Part shown: positions 8,947 to 16,661 of the stretch, piece by piece
How positions within the stretch are numbered: position 1 is the stretch's first letter
Layout of the letters: each line of letters begins with the position of its first letter
Notes under the pieces: generated by a model
What the model was told of the DNA's origin: nothing
The model's input: only the letters and a program-made list of their open reading frames with translations
Database searches by the model: none
Translations under genes and position numbers: made by a program
Origin: Paenibacillus aestuarii
Lineage (GTDB): Bacteria > Bacillota > Bacilli > Paenibacillales > NBRC-103111
Length of the DNA: 64,000 nt
Assembly (NCBI RefSeq): GCF_027789125.1
Contig: NZ_JAQFVF010000038.1
Location: forward strand, 1-64,000
Direction: 5' to 3'

Positions 8947-9143
8947 TAAAATTTTTACTTTCCTCAAACTTAAGTCATACACCAATGCAAGTGAACTCAT
9001 AAAAAATTCTAGGGAACAGACCGCCATGGCCGGCAACTGATCCCTTTTTCTTTAAAGTAACAGAGTTCAGGGCAATAATGCTTATTCATAAATTCAGGAT
9101 TGTTGAGTTACAATAATGGAAAATTTTAAAGGAGAGTATATAC

Positions 9144-9470
9144 ATGATCGTCGTTACGACTGAAAGTATTCCGGGATATAAAGTCAAAGAAGTCAAAGGG
9201 ATGTGCTTTGGACTGATTGTTAGGAGTCGCGGGCTTGGCGCTGACATCATAGCAGGATTCAAAGGTTTGGTGGGAGGCGAAATCAAACAGTTCACAACGT
9301 TGCTAGAAGATCTCAGAAAAGAATCCATGGACCGCTTGGTGCAAAATGCTCAGGCAATGGGCGCGAACGCTATTGTGATGGTCCGCTTTGATTCGGGGGA
9401 AATTGGGAAAACGATGGGTGAAATTGTAGCATACGGCACCGCCGTAGTGATTGAAAAAGAGAGAGAATGA
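9144..9470 (+). CDS. YbjQ/UPF0145 family protein
   Basis: 108 aa covering the whole heavy-metal-binding-like YbjQ domain. The opening IVVTTESIPGYKVKEVKGM, the centre GADIIAGFKGLVGGEIKQFT, and LVQNAQAMGANAIVMVRFD are family hallmarks; the assemblies are usually pentameric. ATG 9144 follows AAAGGAGAG. Its stop overlaps the next start by 4 nt, so the two genes are translationally coupled. The precise cellular role of the family is not established. Confidence 0.9.
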   Translation: MIVVTTESIPGYKVKEVKGMCFGLIVRSRGLGADIIAGFKGLVGGEIKQFTTLLEDLRKESMDRLVQNAQAMGANAIVMVRFDSGEIGKTMGEIVAYGTAVVIEKERE

Positions 9471-9691
9471 ACTGGATCCTAGGTTATTATGGCGTTCAGT
9501 TCGTTATTGTTCTGGTGATCATTATTTTATCTGTGCTAATCTATGACAAACGCTACAAAAAAAGAAAATCCGGGGATATTCCCAAGGGGTTTATCCGCAC
9601 GGAGGAAGTTAGTGTAGATCCCGTTACGCATGAAAAGCAGCGAGTTTATTATAACCCAGAGACAGGAATTCGAATATATGTTCGCGAATAA
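9467..9691 (+). CDS. small single-span membrane protein
   Basis: 74 aa with one N-terminal membrane helix (about residues 9-26, QFVIVLVIIILSVLIYD), a KRYKKRK positive stop-transfer patch, and a soluble tail of about 45 residues containing EEVSVDPVTHEKQRVYYNPE. The ATGA overlap with the ybjQ-like gene indicates a two-gene operon. No family recognised; the topology suggests a cytoplasmic C-terminus. Confidence 0.75.
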   Translation: MNWILGYYGVQFVIVLVIIILSVLIYDKRYKKRKSGDIPKGFIRTEEVSVDPVTHEKQRVYYNPETGIRIYVRE

Positions 9692-9796
9692 ATCGAAAAC
9701 AGCTCTTCTCAATCCGACCGTCTCCAATTTTTGTTAGAATTGTGGAATAGAATAAAGTGGGCGTAACAAGAAAGATAGCTGCATCATTACGCATGA

Positions 9797-9820
9797 AGGC
9801 AGCCATCGGCTGCCTTTTTT
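9797..9820 (+). terminator. terminator of the ybjQ operon
   Basis: AGGCAGCC / GGCTGCCT stem with a 3-nt loop and T6 tail. It lies about 105 bp after the last stop. Confidence 0.75.
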
Positions 9821-9899
9821 CAACTACAGAGGAGGATAAAATCAAGTGAATAAATTTTTGGGTTTTTTTATTGTTTTATACTTAGGTAAACAAAAATGG

Positions 9900-9927
9900 T
9901 TGCATAAGTAAAATTAAGTGATATAAT
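9900..9927 (+). promoter_or_regulatory. sigma-A promoter of the XRE gene
   Basis: TTGCAT, 16-bp spacer, TATAAT. The predicted leader is about 120 nt and holds a 7-bp inverted repeat ATACAAG/CTTGTAT (9975-9993) and the operator-like palindrome at 10018. Confidence 0.6.
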
Positions 9928-10017
9928 TACAGAATGGGGAACGGCATGAGAACAGGCTTTTCGGGGGATACAACATACAAGCAGGTCTTGTATTTCCTTT
10001 CTATAAGTGTTGTCTCA

Positions 10018-10035
10018 TGTTTACAAAAGTGAACA
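10018..10035. promoter_or_regulatory. palindromic operator-like site
   Basis: TGTTTACAAAAGTGAACA: 7-bp arms with one mismatch around AAAA, 21 bp upstream of the XRE start codon. A swapped-arm version occurs at 34450-34467. Autorepression by the small XRE protein is an inference. Confidence 0.45.
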
Positions 10036-10055
10036 TTGAAGGGAGCTGCAGCAAA

Positions 10056-10265
10056 ATGAGAATTATGGCTAGAACCGATGTTTTCATCAAAGCACGCATC
10101 ATTAAGGGATACTCACAAAGAGATTTGGCGAAACACACGGGTTTAAGCCATTCGTACATCAGTTTGCTGGAACGGTCCCTCAAGTCCGTGGGTCCTGCAA
10201 CAGCTCGCAAGTTAAGTGATGTGCTCGGGCGGGACATAGAGGATTTATTTAGAATTGAGGTTTAG
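10056..10265 (+). CDS. XRE family HTH regulator (small)
   Basis: About 69 aa, essentially one Cro/CI-type helix-turn-helix. The sequence SQRDLAKHTGLSHSYISLLE spans helices 2-3, and ATARKLSDVLGRDIEDLF is the fifth-helix region. The frame is open from 10017, but the ATG at 10056 with a GGGAG site gives a standard N-terminus. Length matches minimal SinR/phage-repressor-like proteins. Possible operator at 10018. No phage or conjugative genes lie nearby, so its targets are unknown. Confidence 0.82.
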   Translation: MRIMARTDVFIKARIIKGYSQRDLAKHTGLSHSYISLLERSLKSVGPATARKLSDVLGRDIEDLFRIEV

Positions 10266-10366
10266 ATTTTGGTCGAGCAAGAAATGATCAGGTGTTCACT
10301 TCATGGCTGCATGGGGTGGACGCTTTCTTTTGTAGCGTTAGATGTCCCAGTCACAAACAGCCCTAA

Positions 10367-10522
10367 GGCGGGGAAGTGAAGATTGTGGAGCTGCAGGGCA
10401 CCGAGGGATCGGCGCCGGCGATTGAGCGGAGACAAGGATTCGAAGAAGTGTTGTCGCAGAATATGGAAATCCGGGTTATCGCACACACCGCGAAACGGGA
10501 TATTTCTACACGAAAATATTGA
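10367..10522 (+). pseudogene. relic of a periplasmic sugar-binding protein (RbsB-like)
   Basis: A 51-codon open stretch encodes GGEVKIVELQGTEG, then APAIERRQGFEEVLSQ. This is the hinge-region pattern (VELQGTPGS...AIER..GF) of RbsB/LacI-type ABC sugar-binding proteins. A stop precedes it directly and the stretch ends at TGA 10520-10522; nothing before or after continues the family. It is an internal fragment with no start. The rest of the interval 10266-10679 holds no gene I can support. Confidence 0.5.
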
Positions 10523-10679
10523 TGAACAAAGTAAAGTACAGTTTTCTCAGGCGATGAGAGAGCTGTATTTTTTTGTTGCAAATCGTTGGCACCTATTGGC
10601 ATTGGCTTTTTCATTCTTTCTTAAGGATTGTGTTTTAGAATGTTTAGGATCGCTTGCAGAACATAAAGAGGTGTAGACA

Positions 10680-11789
10680 ATGAGTGACTTACAAAGCTAT
10701 CCATTAGCTCGGCAAACAGGGGCCAAGCCTGTCATAAAGCGAAAGCGCAAATCTAAACTGGGCCTCTTGGCTCTATGTTTCGTCCTGTTGGGAGGTCTGT
10801 TTCTCGGCTGGTTTTATTTCACGCCGTCCGGTACGAATTGGCGGTATATGCTTGCCGATACGATCATTACGTCGCAGCATCGCGACTATGCGAAATATTT
10901 GATCGGACAGAGCGAGCTGGACCGGCGCACAGCGGACTACGCGAAACAATTTGACAACATGGGATTGGTGAAGGATGACCACGATGTGAGTCCAGATACC
11001 AGTACCGCCAATAACGCCGTCACGGTTGAGCCTGTGACCGGGAAAAATTTTAAAGGCTATATGATGTTTGTTCATAATCCCAAAATGATTCGAGTGGTCA
11101 CGACGAGCTTGCAAGGGCAAGGAGAGCAGATCCTCAGCATGGTTCAGCGGACAGGCGCGATTGCCGGTGTGAATGGCGGCGCCTTTGACGATCCGAACTA
11201 TGATGGCAACGGTTTTCGGCCGATTGGGGTCGTCATGTCGGGAGGCAAGCTCTTGTATAGTGACGGCGGCATGGAGGATCCTGTGAATGTGGTCGGCCTG
11301 GACCGCGATGGCGTTATGGTGGCCGGGCGCTACAAACCATCTGAATTGGTAAAGATGGGTGTGGAAGACGCCGTCACATTCCAACCTAAGTTTATCGTGA
11401 ATGGCAAAGGGTTAATTAAAAATGAAGCGGACGGCTGGGGCATCGCCCCGCGCACATGCATGGCGCAAACGAAGGACGGCACGATCATCTTCCTCGTCAT
11501 CGACGGCAGACAGCCCGGCTACTCCATCGGTGCGACGTTGTATGAAGCGCAGCAGCTTTTGCTGGCCCAAGGCGCTGTAACGGCTGCCAATCTGGATGGC
11601 GGTTCATCCTCCGTACTCGTCAAGGATAACGAGGTCGTGAACAAGCCATCAAGCAGTTACGGCATGCGATACTTGCCGACGGCGTTCCTCGTTTTTGATC
11701 ATCCCGAAGCCGTGAATGTTCCGAATATATGGAGCGGTGTGGATATGTCGCATTTTAATTCGTCGATCAAGCCTTTTGCTTCTAATTAA
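10680..11789 (+). CDS. phosphodiester glycosidase family protein (NAGPA-like)
   Basis: 369 aa. One N-terminal membrane segment (about residues 29-48, LLALCFVLLGGLFLGWFYF) anchors an extracytoplasmic PF09992 domain. Motifs: GVNGGAFDD (about 161-169), GVVMSGGKLL, ARTCMAQTKDGT-like PRTCMAQ, and the signature NLDGGSSSVLV near 305-315. Related proteins cleave phosphodiester-linked sugars or act on cell-wall glycopolymers. ATG 10680 follows AGAGGTG. Monocistronic, ending at a bidirectional terminator shared with the arsR gene. A C-terminal relic of the same superfamily occurs at 29.7 kb. Confidence 0.88.
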   Translation: MSDLQSYPLARQTGAKPVIKRKRKSKLGLLALCFVLLGGLFLGWFYFTPSGTNWRYMLADTIITSQHRDYAKYLIGQSELDRRTADYAKQFDNMGLVKDDHDVSPDTSTANNAVTVEPVTGKNFKGYMMFVHNPKMIRVVTTSLQGQGEQILSMVQRTGAIAGVNGGAFDDPNYDGNGFRPIGVVMSGGKLLYSDGGMEDPVNVVGLDRDGVMVAGRYKPSELVKMGVEDAVTFQPKFIVNGKGLIKNEADGWGIAPRTCMAQTKDGTIIFLVIDGRQPGYSIGATLYEAQQLLLAQGAVTAANLDGGSSSVLVKDNEVVNKPSSSYGMRYLPTAFLVFDHPEAVNVPNIWSGVDMSHFNSSIKPFASN

Positions 11790-11824
11790 TATGCCCGCGG
11801 AAGAGACGTCTATCCGAACGTAAA

Positions 11825-11880
11825 AAAGAGGTTGTCCCCAATCGTAGATCAACATCTACATGCGGGACAGCCTCTTTATT
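11825..11880. terminator. bidirectional terminator
   Basis: AAAGAGGTTGTCCC / GGGACAGCCTCTTT (G-T pairs allowed) enclosing an inner GTAGAT/ATCTAC hairpin; T-rich on the plus strand and A-rich before it. It separates the converging glycosidase and arsR genes. Confidence 0.8.
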
Positions 11881-11899
11881 TTTATGCCAAATGAGTCAA

Positions 11900-12241
11900 T
11901 CATGACTCTGGATTCAGGAGCTTTTGCTTCTCGTCGGAAGCTTCATACGCATCAAGAACAGCCGCCAGCAGCCCAGGAAAGCGAGTTTCCAGATCTTCGG
12001 TTCTTAGCGAGACTAGCCGCAGCGTTCCTTGAGAGCGAACATTCACAACGCCGGCTTCGCGCAGCGTGCGCGTGTGATGCGACAGCGTGGACTTCACGAC
12101 TGGGACTTCAATATCGCCACAAGCGCTTTCACCTATACGGTGAAGCTCGGAAACCATTAATAAGCGCACAGGGTCGCTTAAGGCATATAGAACAGTGGAC
12201 AAGTGGATATCTGCGCGGTCTGGATGAAATAGGAACTTCAT
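11900..12241 (-). CDS. ArsR/SmtB family transcriptional repressor
   Basis: 113 aa winged helix protein. The core ALSDPVRLLMVSELHRIGES, the recognition segment VVKSTLSHHTRTLREAGVV (about residues 47-65) and the wing VRSQGTLRLVSLR are typical of ArsR/HTH_20 regulators. No CxC metal motif is obvious; a single Cys is in ESACGDI. ATG 12241 has AAGGAGG upstream. It is divergent from an MFS efflux gene, and a perfect GTTCGA-N6-TCGAAC dyad lies in the shared region, so it is the likely repressor of that gene. Confidence 0.88.
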   Translation of the reverse strand: MKFLFHPDRADIHLSTVLYALSDPVRLLMVSELHRIGESACGDIEVPVVKSTLSHHTRTLREAGVVNVRSQGTLRLVSLRTEDLETRFPGLLAAVLDAYEASDEKQKLLNPES

Positions 12242-12271
12242 ATCCTAGGCCTCCTTCTTTAAGTTTCCTGA

Positions 12272-12324
12272 TTGAATTATAACACAAAGCATGTTATTAT
12301 TCTATTGTTCGAAGATTATCGAAC
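12272..12324 (+). promoter_or_regulatory. promoter and operator of the MFS gene
   Basis: TTGAAT (12272-12277), 17-bp spacer, TATTAT (12295-12300), then a perfect 6-bp dyad GTTCGA-AGATTA-TCGAAC at 12307-12324 over the predicted start site. The geometry suits repression by the divergent ArsR protein. Confidence 0.65.
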
Positions 12325-12359
12325 TAATGAAATTAAAAACACGGAGGCGAAACATCCCT

Positions 12360-13736
12360 ATGCAAAACAATGCTGAAAAAAGCTATGCGCCAAATAAAGG
12401 CGCAATGAGAGAAGATGTTGTCACCCTCCTGCTGGGCATAACGATCGTACTCGTGATTATGAACACGATGATGTTTAATCTCGCTTTACCGGACGTAGCC
12501 AAAGCATTCCAGCTCTCGGCTTCCTCCACATCGTGGATCGTGACGGGCTACTCCATCGTCTTTGCGATCTCGTCGATTACGTACAGCCGCTTAGCTGATT
12601 TTATCCCGATCCGCCGGCTGTTCATCATCGGCCTGTTGTCGCTCAGCCTTGGAGCTATTGCCGGACTGTTCAGCAGCAATTTTGTTATGCTGCTCATCGT
12701 CCGGATCGTGCAAGCGTCCGGAGCAGGCTCGATCCCGGCGCTGTCGCTAGTGCTTTTGTCGCGGTACATCCCTATTGAACGCCGGGGTAAAGCGATGGCC
12801 TTGATTATGTCATCCGTCTCGCTTGGTCTCGGATTAGGACCTGTGGTAGGCGGAGCGATCGTCGAGTTTCTAGGGTGGCACCTGTTGTTCGTCGTGACTG
12901 CGATCACGATCCTGTTAGTTCCGTTCTTTCTGAAGCTCATTCCCAAAGAAGAGCTGCGCAAAGGCTCTTTTGACGCAGCAGGCGCAATTTTTCTTGCTGT
13001 GGGAACGACGGGTCTGCTGCTGTTCTTAACGAATCATTCCTGGATCACATTGGCGGCTGGTGTTCTTGCCCTTATTCTATTTATTGTACGCATCCGCACG
13101 GCCAAAGATCCGTTCGTCCTGCCGGCATTATTCCGCAACCGTTCCTTTCTTATTCTAGGCGCGGTAGGTATCGCGGCGTACCTGTGCAGCTTTGCGACGC
13201 TGTTTCTTATGCCGCAAATTTTGGTTAAACAATACGGTCTCAGCGCCATCCAAGCTGGATTTGTTATTTTCCCAGGCTCGTTCCTGGCTATGATGGTGTC
13301 CCGCCAGGCAGGGCGGATCATTGATTCGCGCGGCAACAGCGCGATCATCCGGTACGTTCCGCTGTTCCTGCTGGCGTCGGTTGTACTCTTCGCGTTGTTC
13401 GAAGGCGTGTCCTTCCTCGCGATCTTGTTCATCTATATCATCATGAGCATCAGCTTCACGATCTTGACCAGCAGCATCTCCAATGAAATGTCGCGATTGC
13501 TGCCGGCTCCTCAGATCGGCTCCGGGCTCGGCCTATACCAGCTGCTGCAATTTTTCAGTGGCGCCTTCGGTGTCGCGATGTCGGCCAGCGCCCTCGTCTG
13601 GCAAAAAGATTTGGCGCTGTCGCATGCCTTTAGCAACATCTACTGGGGATTGACGATTATCGTGATCGTCTCCATTATTTGCGCTATCGGATATGTGCGA
13701 GCGGCTTGGCGGCAGCAGCAGAGCTTCTCGAATTAA
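12360..13736 (+). CDS. MFS drug efflux transporter (DHA2-like)
   Basis: About 458 aa, with roughly 12-14 hydrophobic segments. The N-terminus has NTMMFNLALPDVAKAFQLSA and STSWIVTGYSIVFAISSI (DHA2 motif around helix 1-2), then YSRLADFIPIRRLFIIG (motif A) and GLGLGPVVGGAIVEFLGWH (motif C, drug-H+ antiporter signature). The frame is open from 12291; the ATG at 12360 follows CGGAGG by 12 nt and matches the family N-terminus. Controlled by the promoter-operator just upstream. The drug substrate is unknown. Confidence 0.87.
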   Translation: MQNNAEKSYAPNKGAMREDVVTLLLGITIVLVIMNTMMFNLALPDVAKAFQLSASSTSWIVTGYSIVFAISSITYSRLADFIPIRRLFIIGLLSLSLGAIAGLFSSNFVMLLIVRIVQASGAGSIPALSLVLLSRYIPIERRGKAMALIMSSVSLGLGLGPVVGGAIVEFLGWHLLFVVTAITILLVPFFLKLIPKEELRKGSFDAAGAIFLAVGTTGLLLFLTNHSWITLAAGVLALILFIVRIRTAKDPFVLPALFRNRSFLILGAVGIAAYLCSFATLFLMPQILVKQYGLSAIQAGFVIFPGSFLAMMVSRQAGRIIDSRGNSAIIRYVPLFLLASVVLFALFEGVSFLAILFIYIIMSISFTILTSSISNEMSRLLPAPQIGSGLGLYQLLQFFSGAFGVAMSASALVWQKDLALSHAFSNIYWGLTIIVIVSIICAIGYVRAAWRQQQSFSN

Positions 13737-13750
13737 ACCAATGCTCATAA

Positions 13751-13798
13751 AAAAGGCTCAAGTTCTCTCCATCTTTGGAGGGAACTTGGGCCTTTTGT
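13751..13798 (+). terminator. terminator after MFS gene
   Basis: Near-perfect 20-bp stem beginning AAAAGGCTCAAGTTC and closing GAACTTGGGCCTTTT with a 6-nt loop, 14 bp after the stop codon. Confidence 0.85.
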
Positions 13799-13850
13799 CA
13801 AATATATTCCTAGTCATTCTAAAATCATGGAGAGGTTAGGTGATTCGTTT

Positions 13851-14510
13851 ATGAAAGTTGAACATACGGTTGAAATCCTGTTCCAAGGGGATTCGATTAC
13901 CGATTGCAGTCGTAACCGCGACGATGTGTGGAGTCTTGGACGCGGCTATCCCAATCTGATTGCCGCTGAGCTCGGCTACCGGCTGGCGGAATCCCAGCCG
14001 GCGTTCATGAACCGTGGAATCAGCGGCAACCGCGTATCTGATTTATACGCGCGCTGGAACGAGGACGCCATCTATTTGCAGCCGAAGCGGCTCAGCATTC
14101 TGATCGGCGTGAACGATGCCTGGCGCATCATGGACAACCTGCCGACCGGCGCAGCGGACCGGTTCGAGAGCGCTTACCGCCATTTGTTGCAGGTGACGAA
14201 GCCGTATTTACCAGAAACCGGTCTGATTCTCATGGAACCGTTTATTCTGAACTGCGGAGTGCCCGCGGCCAAATGGAATGAATGGAAGGCGCTGATTGCA
14301 GGTTATCAAGCGACTGCTCGTCAATTAGCCGCTGAATACGATGCGGTATGGGTGCCGCTGCAAGCGCGTTTCGAAGCGGCTTGTTCCCGCGCTGATGCTG
14401 CGTATTGGATCGCCGACGGTGTGCATCCCACGGCCGCGGGCCATCAGCTGATCGCGGATGCTTGGTTGGAGGCTGTGCAGAGCAGCAAGCTCGCTTTTAG
14501 TGGACTGTAA
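13851..14510 (+). CDS. SGNH/GDSL family hydrolase
   Basis: About 219 aa cytosolic lipase/esterase-like protein. Block I FQGDSITDCSRNRDD carries the nucleophile Ser; NRGISGNRVSDL gives the oxyanion Gly block; LIGVNDAW is block III with Asn; and the C-terminal DGVHPTAAGHQLIAD holds the Asp-x-x-His pair. Open from 13827, but the ATG at 13851 with AGGTGA is the likely start. No signal peptide. Possibly a carbohydrate esterase; the substrate is unknown. Converges with gerC, 1 bp apart. Confidence 0.88.
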   Translation: MKVEHTVEILFQGDSITDCSRNRDDVWSLGRGYPNLIAAELGYRLAESQPAFMNRGISGNRVSDLYARWNEDAIYLQPKRLSILIGVNDAWRIMDNLPTGAADRFESAYRHLLQVTKPYLPETGLILMEPFILNCGVPAAKWNEWKALIAGYQATARQLAAEYDAVWVPLQARFEAACSRADAAYWIADGVHPTAAGHQLIADAWLEAVQSSKLAFSGL

Positions 14511-14511
14511 A

Positions 14512-15588
14512 TTAGTCCGCGCTTATTTTCAGATATCCTTCATTTTGGATATCCGTTACGATTCGGAGCGATAATTCCAGATTCGGGAAATAGTCCGTTC
14601 GCCAGCGAACTAATTCCTGTCGCGGAATTTTGTTGCGGAAATGCTGCCCGATGCCGAGAATGTCAGCTTTGCTTTTCTGAATTTTGTTGAATAATTGTTG
14701 AAACCGTAGCGTGAGCAGTTTATCAATCTCTTGTTTAATGACCGCCGAAGTTGGATTTCCCCGTGTTTCCAGAATGACGACTTTCAACTTCATCTGGCTT
14801 TGCATATAGGGCTTATTATTGGTAAGGCTGGTTGTGTGCTTTAAGGAATTGTGGACAATCAGAACGCTGGCATGATCCATCACTTCAATTTTTCCCTGTG
14901 TGCTCTGTTCGTTAAAGGCATTGAACAAGAGGGTTTCATCGGGAGTGATGCGCTCGATCATTTTCCCATTCTTAATCACGGCTGAACCCGTATAATCACA
15001 TATGGTGCTTGTCCCCGCTTTGATCATCGGAATCGCAACGTCACGCGTGTAGGAGTGAATGCTGCGGTACACTTGCCAAATAGGGGATATAGAGATTTGC
15101 GGGTTCCAGCCAGCATTTTTTTCGAAAAAATTATAAAGTGTCATCCCTTTGGGATCGATTGTTTTGTTCAAGTGGTTAAAAAAGTCGTTTAGATCTTCGT
15201 CACAAATCACAATATAGGCCTTGTCCGATATTTCCTCACTACGCATAAAGCCGGAAATCGCATCTTTCATCCCCCGCTCGGCGAGCTTCCTTTCCAAAAT
15301 GATGACCTTGATATGAAGCAAATCAACTTGCTTTTCCAAGTTTACACTGATTTTGTCAATCGCTTGATTGATCGTTTTGCCGGTCTCACTGATCATTTTA
15401 ATTTCAACGGAATCGTGGATCAATTCCGGGACCTGCATAATAATTTTATATTCATGATCCGTCAGCGATACCCCCATAATGAGCGGCAGTGTGCGGTGGT
15501 TGATGTCCTTATTGTCCCAGCATCCGCTGAGCAGCCCCATGATACTTAGAAGCATGATGATCCGGCCGGTCCATTTAAGCATGCTCAT
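14512..15588 (-). CDS. gerC: spore germination lipoprotein, Ger(x)C family
   Basis: 358-aa GerC-type subunit of a nutrient germinant receptor. Lipobox LLSGC at about residues 20-24 after a hydrophobic signal, immediately followed by WDNKDINHRTLPLIMGVSL, the usual GerC start. The remaining three-domain region with FFEKNAG, GTSTICDYTGSAVIKNGKM and the C-terminal helix region fits family length. ATG 15588 overlaps the end of gerB by 14 nt and has GAGGAG upstream. Third gene of gerA-gerB-gerC. The cognate gerB is frameshifted, so the receptor is probably non-functional unless the shift is an error. Confidence 0.9.
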   Translation of the reverse strand: MSMLKWTGRIIMLLSIMGLLSGCWDNKDINHRTLPLIMGVSLTDHEYKIIMQVPELIHDSVEIKMISETGKTINQAIDKISVNLEKQVDLLHIKVIILERKLAERGMKDAISGFMRSEEISDKAYIVICDEDLNDFFNHLNKTIDPKGMTLYNFFEKNAGWNPQISISPIWQVYRSIHSYTRDVAIPMIKAGTSTICDYTGSAVIKNGKMIERITPDETLLFNAFNEQSTQGKIEVMDHASVLIVHNSLKHTTSLTNNKPYMQSQMKLKVVILETRGNPTSAVIKQEIDKLLTLRFQQLFNKIQKSKADILGIGQHFRNKIPRQELVRWRTDYFPNLELSLRIVTDIQNEGYLKISAD

Positions 15589-16661
15589 GACGCATCTTTC
15601 TCCTCGAACGTAGCCCTAAATAATAGATAGACAGCGGAACGGCGATTAGGCAGTAAAACCTCAGAGGCGCATTCCATATAAAAAGAGTCTCCACTTTTTT
15701 CCAGTCAGGAACGAATAAGCAAAGAATATAAATGACAACCGCAATTCCTTGTGTAATATATATTTGCTTAATGGAAGGTTTACAGCAGTTGACGATACGG
15801 CTTGTCATCCACAAGATTAACGAGGTAAAAAGCATAATGAACGTAATTAAAGTAAACAGGAAAAACATCGTAATCCGGTCAAAAATCAGCCAATTAATTT
15901 GCAGTGAGTCGATTACAACCACATAAGGGAAGTGCAGGGTGACCGCCGTGTTCTGTGAGAACAGGCACATAAACCGAGAAAACGAAAAAATGGATGAGAG
16001 CGGCAGCTGTCAGGTAAACCTTTTTGTCTTTATAAGGAAAATGGGGCCTGACGAATCCAAGAAATAAAAAACTGCCTGCAAAGGCAAAGAAGCTTTGATA
16101 ATAGTCCGGTTTTGTCCAAAATGAGAAATCGTTCTCGTACAGCGGAAAGACGTAGTTCCAGTCGACATTCTGAAAGGAAGCCAGGAAGATCAGCAGGATC
16201 AGGGGAAGAAAAAGCAGCCCTAGCAGCAAGCCCGTGCGAAAGATCGTTTCCACGCCTTTACCCGCAATATAAGTCGCCACGAGCAGCAGTAAGATCATAA
16301 TCGCCCAGAGCGGTGTGTTGGATAAAAAAACGATCGAAATAATTTCGGAATAGGCACGAATGGTAATGATATTGACCATCAAGAAGTACAAAGCGATCGG
16401 CAGTAAAAAAAGGAGGGAGACTCCGAGGCCGGTGCTGCTGTATATATCGATGATATCCCTGCCGGGAAAAAAGTTGAGCCCCTTCATATAGACAGCAATG
16501 AAGATAAGCTGAACAGCAAGCCCGCTCAGGATGGCGATCCAATGGACGGCGTCCGTACTGGCGATTATATTTTCCGGATACATGAAAAAAATTAGCCCAA
16601 AATGCATGATAAGATACATGAGCATGACATAGTGGCTTTTATCCATGATTGCTTTATCCAT
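15575..16661 (-). pseudogene. gerB: gerB spore germination permease, frameshifted
   Basis: GerB is the 10-12 helix amino-acid-permease-like subunit of a germinant receptor. The first frame (16661 to 15894) encodes a normal GerB N-terminal 230 residues (LIMHFGLIFFMYPENII, FFPGRDIIDIY, AYSEIISIVFL) and then leaves the family after VYVPVL. A second frame, entered near 15960, carries on with SQNTAVTLHFPYVVVIDSL and the last helices down to 15575. A small deletion near TTCTCACAGAACAC explains this. Together the pieces are about normal length (near 360 aa). Start ATG 16661 has AAGGAGAG. An assembly error is the alternative. Confidence 0.8.

Noticed and set aside
10383..10676. 97-codon plus-strand ORF before the phosphodiester glycosidase
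   Set aside because: Overlaps the sugar-binding relic in another frame; Arg/Cys-rich translation with no family match.
11860..12282. 140-codon plus-strand ORF opposite arsR
   Set aside because: The minus strand encodes a clear ArsR protein with a ribosome site.
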